Source of the DNA: Pseudomonas sp. Au-Pse12
GTDB taxonomy: Bacteria; Pseudomonadota; Gammaproteobacteria; Pseudomonadales; Pseudomonadaceae
Direction of reading: 5' to 3'
Length of the DNA: 63,555 bases
NCBI RefSeq assembly: GCF_021341665.1
Contig: NZ_JAJTTH010000016.1
Span: 1 to 63,555, forward strand
Of this stretch, positions 34,485 to 42,186 are shown piece after piece (positions within the stretch are counted from its first letter, which is position 1; every line of letters starts with the position of its first letter). The notes under the pieces are model-generated. The model had not been told where the DNA came from, searched no databases, and saw nothing but the letters and a program-made list of their open reading frames with translations. Made by a program: the position numbers and the translations under genes.

Positions 34485-35954
34485 ATGCTGCGTATCAGCC
34501 AAGAAGCCCTCACCTTCGACGACATTCTCCTAGTGCCCGGTTATTCCGAAGTACTGCCTAATGAAGTCAGTCTTAAGACCCGTTTGACCCGTGGCATCGA
34601 GCTGAATATTCCACTGGTTTCCGCCGCCATGGACACCGTCACTGAAGCCCGTCTGGCAATCGCCATGGCTCAGGAAGGCGGCATCGGCATCATCCACAAG
34701 AACATGACCATCGAGCAGCAAGCTGCCGAAGTGCGCAAGGTCAAGCGTTTCGAAGCCGGTGTGGTCAAGGACCCCATCACCATCGAAGCCGACGCCACCG
34801 TGCGTGACCTGCTCGAACTGACCAACATGCACAACATCTCCGGTGTGCCCGTACTGCACAACGGCGACCTGGTGGGCATCGTGACTTCCCGCGACGTGCG
34901 TTTCGAAAGCCGTCTGGAAGTCAGCGTTCGCGAAGTGATGACGCCTAAAGAACGTCTGGTCACCGTCAAGGAAGGCGCCGACAAGACCGCCGTCCGCGAG
35001 CTGCTGCACAAGCACCGCATCGAGCGCGTACTGATTGTCGACGACGCCTTCGCCCTCAAGGGCATGATGACCGTCAACGACATCGAAAAAGCCAAGGCTT
35101 ACCCGCTGGCCAGCAAGGACGACCAAGGTCGCCTGCGCGTCGGCGCTGCAGTCGGCACGGGTAAAGACACGGGCGATCGCGTTGCTGCGCTGGTCAACGC
35201 CGGTGTCGACGTGGTGGTGGTCGATACCGCCCACGGCCACTCCAAGGGCGTGATCGACCGCGTTCGCTGGGTCAAAGAGAACTTCCCTGAAGTGCAGGTG
35301 ATCGGCGGCAACATCGCCACCGGCGCTGCCGCCAAGGCCCTGGCCGAAGCTGGCGCCGACGCCGTCAAGGTCGGTATCGGCCCTGGCTCGATCTGCACCA
35401 CCCGTATCGTTGCTGGTGTCGGCGTGCCGCAAATCAGCGCGATCGCCAATGTTGCAGCGGCACTGGTCGGCACGGGCGTTCCTCTGATCGCCGACGGCGG
35501 TATCCGTTTCTCCGGTGACCTGTCCAAGGCCATCGTGGCCGGTGCCTCCTGCGTGATGATGGGTTCGATGTTCGCCGGTACCGAAGAGGCTCCGGGCGAG
35601 ATCGAACTGTTCCAGGGCCGTTCCTACAAGGCTTACCGTGGCATGGGCTCCCTGGGCGCCATGTCCCAGGCCCAGGGTTCTTCCGACCGCTACTTCCAGG
35701 ATTCCTCCGCGGGTGCCGAGAAGCTGGTGCCGGAAGGTATCGAAGGTCGCGTGCCGTACAAGGGCACCCTGACCGCCATCATCCATCAACTGATGGGTGG
35801 CCTGCGTTCCTCCATGGGCTACACCGGTAGCGCCAACATCGAAGAAATGCGCACCAAGCCGGAGTTTGTCCGCATCACCGGCGCCGGCATGGCTGAATCC
35901 CACGTCCACGACGTGCAGATCACCAAGGAAGCGCCAAACTATCGCGTAGGTTGA
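34485..35954 (+). CDS. guaB: IMP dehydrogenase
   Basis: GuaB oxidises IMP to XMP, the rate-limiting step of GMP synthesis. The 489-residue product from ATG 34485 begins MLRISQEALTFDDILLVPG. It has the TIM barrel split by two CBS domains (about residues 95-205), the catalytic loop GIGPGSICTTRIVAGVG with its Cys (about 303), and the flap with RGMGSLGAM. An open frame begins at 34434, upstream of the natural start and overlapping the -10 element, so it is not the start. Confidence 0.97.
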   Translation: MLRISQEALTFDDILLVPGYSEVLPNEVSLKTRLTRGIELNIPLVSAAMDTVTEARLAIAMAQEGGIGIIHKNMTIEQQAAEVRKVKRFEAGVVKDPITIEADATVRDLLELTNMHNISGVPVLHNGDLVGIVTSRDVRFESRLEVSVREVMTPKERLVTVKEGADKTAVRELLHKHRIERVLIVDDAFALKGMMTVNDIEKAKAYPLASKDDQGRLRVGAAVGTGKDTGDRVAALVNAGVDVVVVDTAHGHSKGVIDRVRWVKENFPEVQVIGGNIATGAAAKALAEAGADAVKVGIGPGSICTTRIVAGVGVPQISAIANVAAALVGTGVPLIADGGIRFSGDLSKAIVAGASCVMMGSMFAGTEEAPGEIELFQGRSYKAYRGMGSLGAMSQAQGSSDRYFQDSSAGAEKLVPEGIEGRVPYKGTLTAIIHQLMGGLRSSMGYTGSANIEEMRTKPEFVRITGAGMAESHVHDVQITKEAPNYRVG

Positions 35955-35959
35955 TAGTG

Positions 35960-36027
35960 ATCGCCTCCAGGCCCAGGCCCGGAGGCGATTGACGAATTTA
36001 GTAACCGGGGCTGTGTTTTTCAGCCCC
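35960..36027 (+). other. Two hairpins between guaB and guaA
   Basis: ATCGCCTCC / GGAGGCGAT (35960-35968 / 35981-35989) and GGGGCTG / CAGCCCC (36007-36013 / 36021-36027). Neither is followed by a T-run, so they may reduce or process the message rather than end it. Confidence 0.5.
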
Positions 36028-36058
36028 GTGTCGTTTCTGAAATTAGACGAGACTGACC

Positions 36059-37636
36059 ATGGCCCTCGACATTCACGCTCACCGCATCCTGATCCTCGAC
36101 TTCGGTTCCCAGTACACCCAACTGATCGCCCGCCGCGTGCGCGAGATCGGGGTCTACTGCGAACTGCATCCGTTCGACATGGACGACGAAGCGATCCGCG
36201 AATTCGCTCCCAAAGGCGTCATCCTCGCCGGCGGCCCCGAGTCCGTGCACGAAGCCAACAGCCCTCGCTGCCCGCAAGCGGTGTTCGACCTGGGCGTTCC
36301 GGTCTTCGGCATCTGCTACGGCATGCAGACCATGGCCGAGCAAATGGGTGGCAAGGTCGAAGGCTCCGAGCTGCGTGAGTTCGGTTACGCCCGGGTTGAT
36401 GTAGTCGGCAAGAGCCGCCTGCTCGATGGCATCGAAGACCACGTTGACGCCGATGGCCTGTTCGGCCTCGACGTGTGGATGAGCCACGGTGACAAGGTCA
36501 CCAAGATGCCGGAAGACTTCCACATCCTGGCCAGCACCCCGAGCTGCCCGATTGCCGGTATGTTCAACGACGACCTGCGCTACTACGGCGTGCAGTTCCA
36601 CCCGGAAGTGACCCACACCAAGCAGGGCGGCCGCATCCTGTCGCGCTTCATCCTCGACATCTGCGGCTGCGAAGCGCTGTGGACCCCGTCGAAGATCGCC
36701 GAAGACGCCATTGCCCAGATCCGCGCCCAGGTCGGCACCGACAACGTCCTGCTGGGCCTGTCCGGTGGTGTCGACTCCTCGGTGGTGGCGGCCCTGCTGC
36801 ACAAGGCCATCGGCGATCAGCTGACCTGCGTTTTCGTCGACAACGGCCTGTTGCGCCTGCACGAAGGCGAGCAAGTGATGGCCATGTTCGCCGAGAACAT
36901 GGGCGTCAAGGTGATCCGCGCCAACGCCGAGGAGCAGTTCCTCAATAACCTGGCCGGCGAAGCCGACCCGGAGAAGAAGCGCAAGATCATCGGCCGTACC
37001 TTCATCGACGTGTTCGATGCCGAATCCTGCAAGCTGGAAAACATCAAGTACCTGGCCCAGGGCACCATCTACCCGGACGTGATCGAGTCGGCTGGCGCGA
37101 AAAGCGGCAAGGCCCACGTGATCAAGTCGCACCACAACGTGGGCGGCCTGCCGGAAGAGATGAACCTCAAGCTGGTTGAACCGCTGCGCGAGCTGTTCAA
37201 GGACGAAGTCCGCCGTCTGGGCCTGGAGCTGGGCCTGCCGTACGACATGGTCTATCGCCACCCGTTCCCGGGCCCGGGCCTGGGCGTGCGCATCCTTGGT
37301 GAAGTGAAGAAGGAATACGCCGACCTGCTGCGTCGCGCCGACCACATCTTCATCGAAGAACTGCGCAAGGCCGACTGGTACCACAAGGTCAGCCAGGCAT
37401 TCGTCGTGTTCCAGCCGGTGAAATCGGTGGGCGTGGTGGGCGATGGCCGTCGTTACGCCTGGGTCGTGGCCCTGCGCGCCGTGGAAACCATCGACTTCAT
37501 GACCGCACGTTGGGCGCACCTGCCTTACGAGCTGCTGGAAACCGTCAGCGGCCGGATCATCAACGAAATCGAAGGCATCTCCCGCGTCACCTACGACGTG
37601 TCGAGCAAGCCGCCGGCCACCATCGAGTGGGAATGA
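36059..37636 (+). CDS. guaA: GMP synthase, glutamine-hydrolysing
   Basis: GuaA aminates XMP to GMP using glutamine. The 525-residue product has an N-terminal class I glutamine amidotransferase domain with Cys in VFGICYGMQ (about residue 86) and the His/Glu pair in GVQFHPEVTH (about 181), then the ATP-pyrophosphatase domain with LSGGVDSSV (about 235) and a C-terminal dimerisation domain. It follows guaB by 104 nt, the usual pair. Confidence 0.98.
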   Translation: MALDIHAHRILILDFGSQYTQLIARRVREIGVYCELHPFDMDDEAIREFAPKGVILAGGPESVHEANSPRCPQAVFDLGVPVFGICYGMQTMAEQMGGKVEGSELREFGYARVDVVGKSRLLDGIEDHVDADGLFGLDVWMSHGDKVTKMPEDFHILASTPSCPIAGMFNDDLRYYGVQFHPEVTHTKQGGRILSRFILDICGCEALWTPSKIAEDAIAQIRAQVGTDNVLLGLSGGVDSSVVAALLHKAIGDQLTCVFVDNGLLRLHEGEQVMAMFAENMGVKVIRANAEEQFLNNLAGEADPEKKRKIIGRTFIDVFDAESCKLENIKYLAQGTIYPDVIESAGAKSGKAHVIKSHHNVGGLPEEMNLKLVEPLRELFKDEVRRLGLELGLPYDMVYRHPFPGPGLGVRILGEVKKEYADLLRRADHIFIEELRKADWYHKVSQAFVVFQPVKSVGVVGDGRRYAWVVALRAVETIDFMTARWAHLPYELLETVSGRIINEIEGISRVTYDVSSKPPATIEWE

Positions 37637-37698
37637 TCCCGCAGCCTCACGCTAGTCAGGCTTGGGTGAAATGGACGAGTATTTTCTAGTCCGCTAAG

Positions 37699-37731
37699 AA
37701 GGCCCCTGATCGCGAGATCAGGGGCCTTTTT
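37699..37731 (+). terminator. Rho-independent terminator after guaA
   Basis: Perfect 13-bp stem AAGGCCCCTGATC / GATCAGGGGCCTT with a GCGA loop, followed by T residues. Confidence 0.95.
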
Positions 37732-37784
37732 GTTAAAGAGAACGGGCCGCCCTGCGAGGCGGGTCATCGGATAGGGATGTTGAG

Positions 37785-38669
37785 ATGAGTGTGTTTGGCA
37801 AGTTACTGCGAACCTTGGGCCTGGCGGCAGAAGCGCCTGAACCGCCGAGCGCGACGGCGCAGCCATTGTCGCGTTTTGATCGTTTTGCTGCGGACAATCG
37901 CGAAGCCTTTGCGCTGATCGGCACCTTGCCGGAGCAGGAGATTGTGGCTGAAGAGCGGCGCCTCGCTGCCGAGGTGACGGACATTCTGCTGTCGCTCAAG
38001 CCGTTTATGGTGGAGGGGGTGTCGCGTCTGGAGATTCAGGAACAGGTGCTCCAGCAGCTTGATAGCCGGCAGTTACTGCCTGCGCTGGTGGGCTACAAGG
38101 GATACCCCGCAGCCGTTCCTGTCTCGGTGAATGCGGAGCTGATCAGTTGCCTGCCCTCGGAGAAACGCTTGCCGGCCAGTGCATTGGTCAAGGTCGAGGT
38201 CGTGGTGTCATCGCGCAAGGGGTATGGGGCGCAGTCCTGGACCTTTGCCACGCCCGGCGCCAGCACAGAACAACTGCGCTTGTTGAGCGCTGCCAAGGAC
38301 GCTCTGGAGCAGGGCTTGCGACAGGTACGCGGTGGTGAGTCGCTGGGGGCCATCGGCGGTGCGATCCAGGAAGTGCTGGACGCCCAGGGATTCAGTGCAG
38401 TGGTTGAATACTGCGGTTATGGCATGGGCAGGCAGCGGATCCAGGCGCCTCAGGTACTGGGTTACCGCGTTGCGGGGTGTTCCGAACCCATGGTGGCCGG
38501 TCAGGTATTGAATGTTCAGGTGTTGGCCAAGGCCGGAACCCCACCTGTCCGGGTGATGCCCAATGGCTGGAATGTGGTCGCTCACGATCGGTGCGACGGG
38601 GTGGGGGTCAGTGCCATGGTCCGAGTGACGGAGGTGGGGGCAGAACGTCTCAGCCGGTTTGTCGACTGA
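37785..38669 (+). CDS. Methionine-aminopeptidase-like (M24) protein lacking all metal ligands
   Basis: This 294-residue protein aligns over about residues 55-288 with type I methionine aminopeptidase: RLAAEV, GYKGYPAAVPVSVN, VEYCGYGMGR with APQVLGY, and NGWNVVAHDR all have direct counterparts. However, by my alignment to E. coli MetAP every metal-binding residue is changed: Asp97 to Glu138, Asp108 to Gln150, His171 to Tyr212, Glu204 to Gln245 and Glu235 to Ser276; the catalytic His79 and His178 become Ser121 and Ile219. It is therefore likely a pseudoenzyme that keeps the fold. An N-terminal extension of about 50 residues has no recognised domain. It lies alone between the guaA terminator and a toxin-antitoxin-like pair. 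A binding or regulatory role is only a guess. Confidence 0.8.
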   Translation: MSVFGKLLRTLGLAAEAPEPPSATAQPLSRFDRFAADNREAFALIGTLPEQEIVAEERRLAAEVTDILLSLKPFMVEGVSRLEIQEQVLQQLDSRQLLPALVGYKGYPAAVPVSVNAELISCLPSEKRLPASALVKVEVVVSSRKGYGAQSWTFATPGASTEQLRLLSAAKDALEQGLRQVRGGESLGAIGGAIQEVLDAQGFSAVVEYCGYGMGRQRIQAPQVLGYRVAGCSEPMVAGQVLNVQVLAKAGTPPVRVMPNGWNVVAHDRCDGVGVSAMVRVTEVGAERLSRFVD

Positions 38670-38686
38670 AGTCTCTGCGTTGCAAG

Positions 38687-38724
38687 ACAAATGGCGATTG
38701 CACCTTGGGTGGATCGCCATTTGT
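38687..38724 (+). other. Large hairpin after the MetAP-like gene
   Basis: ACAAATGGCGAT pairs perfectly with ATCGCCATTTGT across a 14-nt loop. No T-run follows; it may still mark the end of the transcript. The 160 bp after it hold no recognisable gene. Confidence 0.5.
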
Positions 38725-38885
38725 ATGTCCAGGTATTGGAAAACCCGGGTTTTTCGCGTTCACGCAATACCGGGAAAGACATTGCCCCGTCCAGCCTCTG
38801 GGGCGCCGTGTACCTTTGAAGTCGTCCCTCAGTGTTTTGTCCTGGCAGCGAATTATCGCTGGGCGGCATTGATCGGATTGTATTG

Positions 38886-38903
38886 GGTTGTCAGTTGACA
38901 ACC
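38886..38903. promoter_or_regulatory. Palindromic operator over a putative -35
   Basis: GGTTGTCAGTTGACAACC is a perfect 8-bp inverted repeat with a 2-bp centre. It contains TTGACA (38895-38900), a consensus -35; GATACT (38917-38922) could be the -10 at 16 nt, though that would put the start of transcription very near the gene's start codon. The layout suits a repressor made by the downstream HTH gene. Confidence 0.6.
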
Positions 38904-38933
38904 TTGTGTTCCTGACGATACTGGAGGCTATGG

Positions 38934-39212
38934 ATGGCTCGTGCAACTCATCCCAAGAAAGACATTGAAATGGCCCTGCGTTACGCCGAATGGCAGGGCT
39001 GGCGCATCGAGATTGGCGGTGGTCATGCCTGGGGGCGGATCTACTGCCCGTACAACAACGAAGTGTGTCGCTGTGGCGAGTTCTGCATCACCAGTGTCTG
39101 GCGTACACCGAAGAACCCGGCCCAGCACGCCCGGGCGTTGTGCCGGGTAATCGACAACTGCACCGTGAACCAGCTGCGTGGGGCCAAGGCACCGGCAGCC
39201 CGTCAGGAGTAA
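38934..39212 (+). CDS. Small HicA-like protein, candidate toxin
   Basis: The 92-residue product resembles the HicA double-stranded-RNA-binding-like fold: an N-terminal helix (about residues 8-21), a strand, then the conserved-looking glycine-His turn GGGHAWGRIYC with His31, two more strands and a C-terminal helix (about 62-77). HicA toxins use such a His to cut mRNA. It is unusually Cys-rich (Cys38, 45, 47, 51), which ordinary HicA is not. GGAGG precedes the ATG by 6 nt. The HTH gene starts 5 nt after its stop. The assignment rests on pattern and context only. Confidence 0.5.
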   Translation: MARATHPKKDIEMALRYAEWQGWRIEIGGGHAWGRIYCPYNNEVCRCGEFCITSVWRTPKNPAQHARALCRVIDNCTVNQLRGAKAPAARQE

Positions 39213-39217
39213 GCACC

Positions 39218-39739
39218 ATGGAATACCTGTTCACCCTCAACTATCTGCTGCCGCTGGAGGGCTGCGATCCGCTGCAACTGGTGGAGCGCCTCGGTGCGGC
39301 GGGGTGCACCGACGCCCTGGTCGGCATCGGCCTGGCCGGGCGCCTGGCCCTGGAGTTCAGTCGCGAAGCCGAGAGTGCCGAGGCGGCGCTGCTCAGTGCC
39401 CTGGGGGATATCAAGCGGATCATCCCCGAGGCGCGGCTGGTGGAGGCCAGCCCGGATTTTGTCGGCCTCAGCGAGATTGCCGAGATCGTCGGGGTGTCAC
39501 GGCAGAACATGCGCAAGCTGATGCTCGGCCACGCCGACAGCTTTCCCCTGGCGATCCATGAAGGCAGCACCTCGCTGTGGCATCTGGCGGAGGTCCTGAG
39601 CTGGCTGGACAGCAAGGGCGGCTACCCCCTCAAACACCCGGTGATCGAGGTGGCGCGGGTGGCGCAGCAGGTGAATACCGCCAAGGAGTCGCAGCGCATC
39701 GGGCCTCTCAGCGGTGAGCTGGTGGCCCTGCTGGGCTGA
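39218..39739 (+). CDS. HTH DNA-binding protein, candidate antitoxin/repressor
   Basis: The 173-residue product starts 5 nt after the HicA-like gene with AGGAG upstream, so both are one operon. Residues about 1-75 are an alpha/beta domain with no name I can give. Residues about 83-101 form a clear helix-turn-helix (LSEIAEIVGVSRQNMRKLM), followed by a wing-like segment LWHLAEVLSWL as in AlpA/MerR-type proteins. A perfect palindrome lies upstream of the operon. It does not show the classic HicB N-terminal pattern. It converges on treR, with only 11 nt between the stops. Confidence 0.6.
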   Translation: MEYLFTLNYLLPLEGCDPLQLVERLGAAGCTDALVGIGLAGRLALEFSREAESAEAALLSALGDIKRIIPEARLVEASPDFVGLSEIAEIVGVSRQNMRKLMLGHADSFPLAIHEGSTSLWHLAEVLSWLDSKGGYPLKHPVIEVARVAQQVNTAKESQRIGPLSGELVALLG

Positions 39740-39750
39740 CGGGGCAGCGC

Positions 39751-40455
39751 TTAGCGGCGGGCCACGTCGGAGAAGTAGAACTTGTCCAGGGTGTGCCGTG
39801 ATTCGGTGTACTCGAACTGCCGCCCGTCTTGCAGAAAGGTCTGGTTGCTCACCACGATCACATGGCTCTGGCCGTCCAGGTCGAGCAACTGCTGGTCGTC
39901 CTTGCTTCGCGGGCTGGCCTCGATGGTGCGCTGGGCATAGCTGATGTTCAGTTGCAGGGTCTGTTCGATGTAGGCGTAGATCGAATGCTCGGCGATCTGC
40001 CGGTCCAGCCCCGGAATCAGCTCGGCGACAAAATGGTTGATGTCGAGAATCACCCGTTTGCCATCGATTCGCCGCACGCGCTTGATCCGTGTGATCAGGC
40101 TGCCTTCTTCGGCCTGCAGGTGATTGAGCAGGGCGCCTTGCAGGGGGAACTGGCTGAACTCCACCACCTCGGTGCTGACGTCATCCCCCAGGCGCGGATA
40201 GGTTTCCTGGAAGCTGACGATGCCGCCCAGTTGGAACTCGATGGGATTGGGCGAGAGCACGAAGGTGCCCTTGCCATGGATCTTCTGCGCGAAGCCACGC
40301 TCCTGCAGCAGTTCGATGGCCTTGCGCACGGTGCCGCGGCTGGCCTGGTAGCTGTCCATCAATTCGCTTTCCGAAGGCAGGCGGGCGCCACGCTCCAGGC
40401 GTTCGGTGGTGATGCTGGCAAGCAGATCGCTGTAGATCTGGTTGTATTTGCTCAT
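39751..40455 (-). CDS. treR: GntR-family trehalose operon repressor TreR
   Basis: The 234-residue product has an N-terminal GntR winged helix (about residues 1-70, with LPSESELMDSYQASRGTVRKA) and a C-terminal UTRA effector domain ending in RHTLDKFYFSDVARR. It faces treP across a 228-bp gap that holds two palindromic operators, so it most likely represses treP and its followers and responds to trehalose 6-phosphate. The effector is taken from the GntR-type TreR family, not from this sequence. Confidence 0.9.
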   Translation of the reverse strand: MSKYNQIYSDLLASITTERLERGARLPSESELMDSYQASRGTVRKAIELLQERGFAQKIHGKGTFVLSPNPIEFQLGGIVSFQETYPRLGDDVSTEVVEFSQFPLQGALLNHLQAEEGSLITRIKRVRRIDGKRVILDINHFVAELIPGLDRQIAEHSIYAYIEQTLQLNISYAQRTIEASPRSKDDQQLLDLDGQSHVIVVSNQTFLQDGRQFEYTESRHTLDKFYFSDVARR

Positions 40456-40587
40456 GGGATGGCTCTGTGCCGGACTGTGCTCAAGGCAGGCACCTTAAGG
40501 GCTGGACGGGGCATTTGTCCATGCGCCCGGGCCAGGCGTCGCCTGGCGGAAACGGCCCGGCGCAGGGCGTGCCGGAAGAAAATTTCA

Positions 40588-40605
40588 AACTCGTCTGTAC
40601 GAGTT
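40588..40605. promoter_or_regulatory. TreR operator 1
   Basis: AACTCGTCTGTACGAGTT is an inverted repeat AACTCGT / ACGAGTT with a 4-bp centre. Together with operator 2 it forms a larger mirror arrangement. Confidence 0.8.
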
Positions 40606-40613
40606 GTTGATTT

Positions 40614-40631
40614 AACTCGTACAGACGAGTA
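40614..40631. promoter_or_regulatory. TreR operator 2
   Basis: AACTCGTACAGACGAGTA repeats the same half-sites in opposite centre orientation, 26 bp centre to centre from operator 1. TTGATT (40607-40612) and TAATTT (40630-40635) with 17-nt spacing could be the treP promoter between and over the operators. Confidence 0.8.
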
Positions 40632-40683
40632 ATTTGCCCCTCGGCGTGCTGCCAATAACAAAAACCTCAGGTGGAAGAAAAGC

Positions 40684-42126
40684 ATGAGCCACGACTATTC
40701 AACGATCGCCAGCGAGTTGCTGTACAGCCTCGGTGGCGCCGACAACCTCGAACAGGCGGCCCACTGCGTGACCCGCCTGCGCCTGGCCCTCAAGGACCCG
40801 AGCCTTGTCGACAGCGCCACCCTCAACCAGATCGACCTGGTCAAGGGCTCGTTCTTCACCGGTGGCCTGTTTCAGGTGGTGATTGGCCCCGGCGAGGTGG
40901 AAAAGGTCTATGCGGCCTTGCGCCAGCAGACCGGTCTGGCGGCCTCGACCATTGCCGATGTGAAGGACAAGGGCGCCCAGAAGACCCACGCCATGCAGCG
41001 TCTGGTGCGGGTGTTCTCCGATGTGTTCATGCCGATCCTGCCGGCGCTGATCATCGCCGGCCTGCTGATGGGGGTGAACAACCTGCTGGGGGCCAAGGGC
41101 ATGTTCATCGAAGGCAAGACCCTGCTTGAGGCCTACCCGGGCCTCGACGGGCTCTGGAGCCTGATCAACCTGATGGCCAACACCTCCTTCGTGTTCCTCC
41201 CGGCCCTGGTGGGCTGGTCGGCGGCCAAGCGCTTTGGCGGCAGCGAGATCCTTGGCATCGTCCTGGGCCTGATGCTGGTGCACCCGGACCTGCTCAACGC
41301 CTGGAACTACGGCAAGGCGGTGGCCGGGCTGGATGGCCAGAGCCTGCCGTACTTCGACATCTTCGGTCTGTTCCAGATCGAGAAGGTCGGCTACCAGGGG
41401 CAGATCCTGCCGATCCTGCTGGCGGCCTATGTGATGAGCGTGATCGAAAAATGGCTGCGCGCCCGGGTGCCCAACGCCATCACCCTGCTGGTGGTGCCCA
41501 TCACCACCATCGTGGTCACCGGCGTGCTGGCCCTGGCGATCATCGGTCCGGTGACCCGGCACCTGGGGATTCTGATCACCGAAGGCGTGGTCACCCTGTT
41601 CGAGCTGGCGCCCATGCTCGGCGGCGCGATCTTCGGCCTGCTCTATGCACCGCTGGTGATCACCGGCATGCACCACATGTTCCTGGCGGTCGACCTGCAA
41701 CTGATTGCCACCCAGGGCGGCACCTTCATCTGGCCGATGATCGTCATGTCCAACCTGGCCCAGGGCAGCGCGGCCCTGGCGGTGTTCACCATGAGCCGCA
41801 ACGCCCGTGACCGCAGCATGGCCTCGACCTCGGCGATTTCCGCCTACTTCGGCATCACCGAGCCGGCGATGTTCGGCGTCAACCTGCGCTACAAGTTTCC
41901 CTTCTATGCCGCGCTGGTCGGCTCGGCCCTGGGCAGCGTGTTCCTGTCGCTGAACAAGGTCCAGGCCTCGGCCATTGGCGTTGGTGGGCTGCCGGGGTTC
42001 ATCTCGATCATTCCCCAGTACATCCCGCTGTTCGTCATCGGCATGGTCATCGCCCTGGTGGTGCCTTTTGTCCTCACCTGCGGCCTGAGCCTGAAGATCA
42101 TCCGGCCCGGCTATCGCGTGGCCTGA
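40684..42126 (+). CDS. treP: Trehalose-specific PTS transporter, EIIBC
   Basis: TreP imports trehalose and phosphorylates it to trehalose 6-phosphate. The 480-residue product has an N-terminal EIIB domain with its phospho-cysteine in AAHCVTRLRL (Cys28) and a membrane EIIC domain of about ten helices from about residue 105. There is no EIIA domain; the EIIA-HPr-EI fusion encoded downstream can supply it. The gene opens the operon right after the TreR operators. Confidence 0.92.
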   Translation: MSHDYSTIASELLYSLGGADNLEQAAHCVTRLRLALKDPSLVDSATLNQIDLVKGSFFTGGLFQVVIGPGEVEKVYAALRQQTGLAASTIADVKDKGAQKTHAMQRLVRVFSDVFMPILPALIIAGLLMGVNNLLGAKGMFIEGKTLLEAYPGLDGLWSLINLMANTSFVFLPALVGWSAAKRFGGSEILGIVLGLMLVHPDLLNAWNYGKAVAGLDGQSLPYFDIFGLFQIEKVGYQGQILPILLAAYVMSVIEKWLRARVPNAITLLVVPITTIVVTGVLALAIIGPVTRHLGILITEGVVTLFELAPMLGGAIFGLLYAPLVITGMHHMFLAVDLQLIATQGGTFIWPMIVMSNLAQGSAALAVFTMSRNARDRSMASTSAISAYFGITEPAMFGVNLRYKFPFYAALVGSALGSVFLSLNKVQASAIGVGGLPGFISIIPQYIPLFVIGMVIALVVPFVLTCGLSLKIIRPGYRVA

Positions 42127-42133
42127 CCCGCCC

Positions 42134-42156
42134 TGTAGGCGCCGGCTCGCCGGCGA
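42134..42156. repeat. Single REP between treP and treC
   Basis: TGTAGGCGCCGGCTCGCCGG, a REP core palindrome, lies within the 60-nt gap inside the operon. Confidence 0.6.
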
Positions 42157-42186
42157 ATGTCCTCGTACTCTCCAAAGGATTCCCCC

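Noticed and set aside
36020..37519. A 499-codon minus-strand frame opposite guaA
   Set aside because: Shadow frame; guaA has all active-site motifs.
38659..38898. 79-codon plus-strand frame between the MetAP-like gene and the HicA-like gene
   Set aside because: No ribosome site, overlaps the end of the upstream gene and runs across a long hairpin; no recognisable domain.
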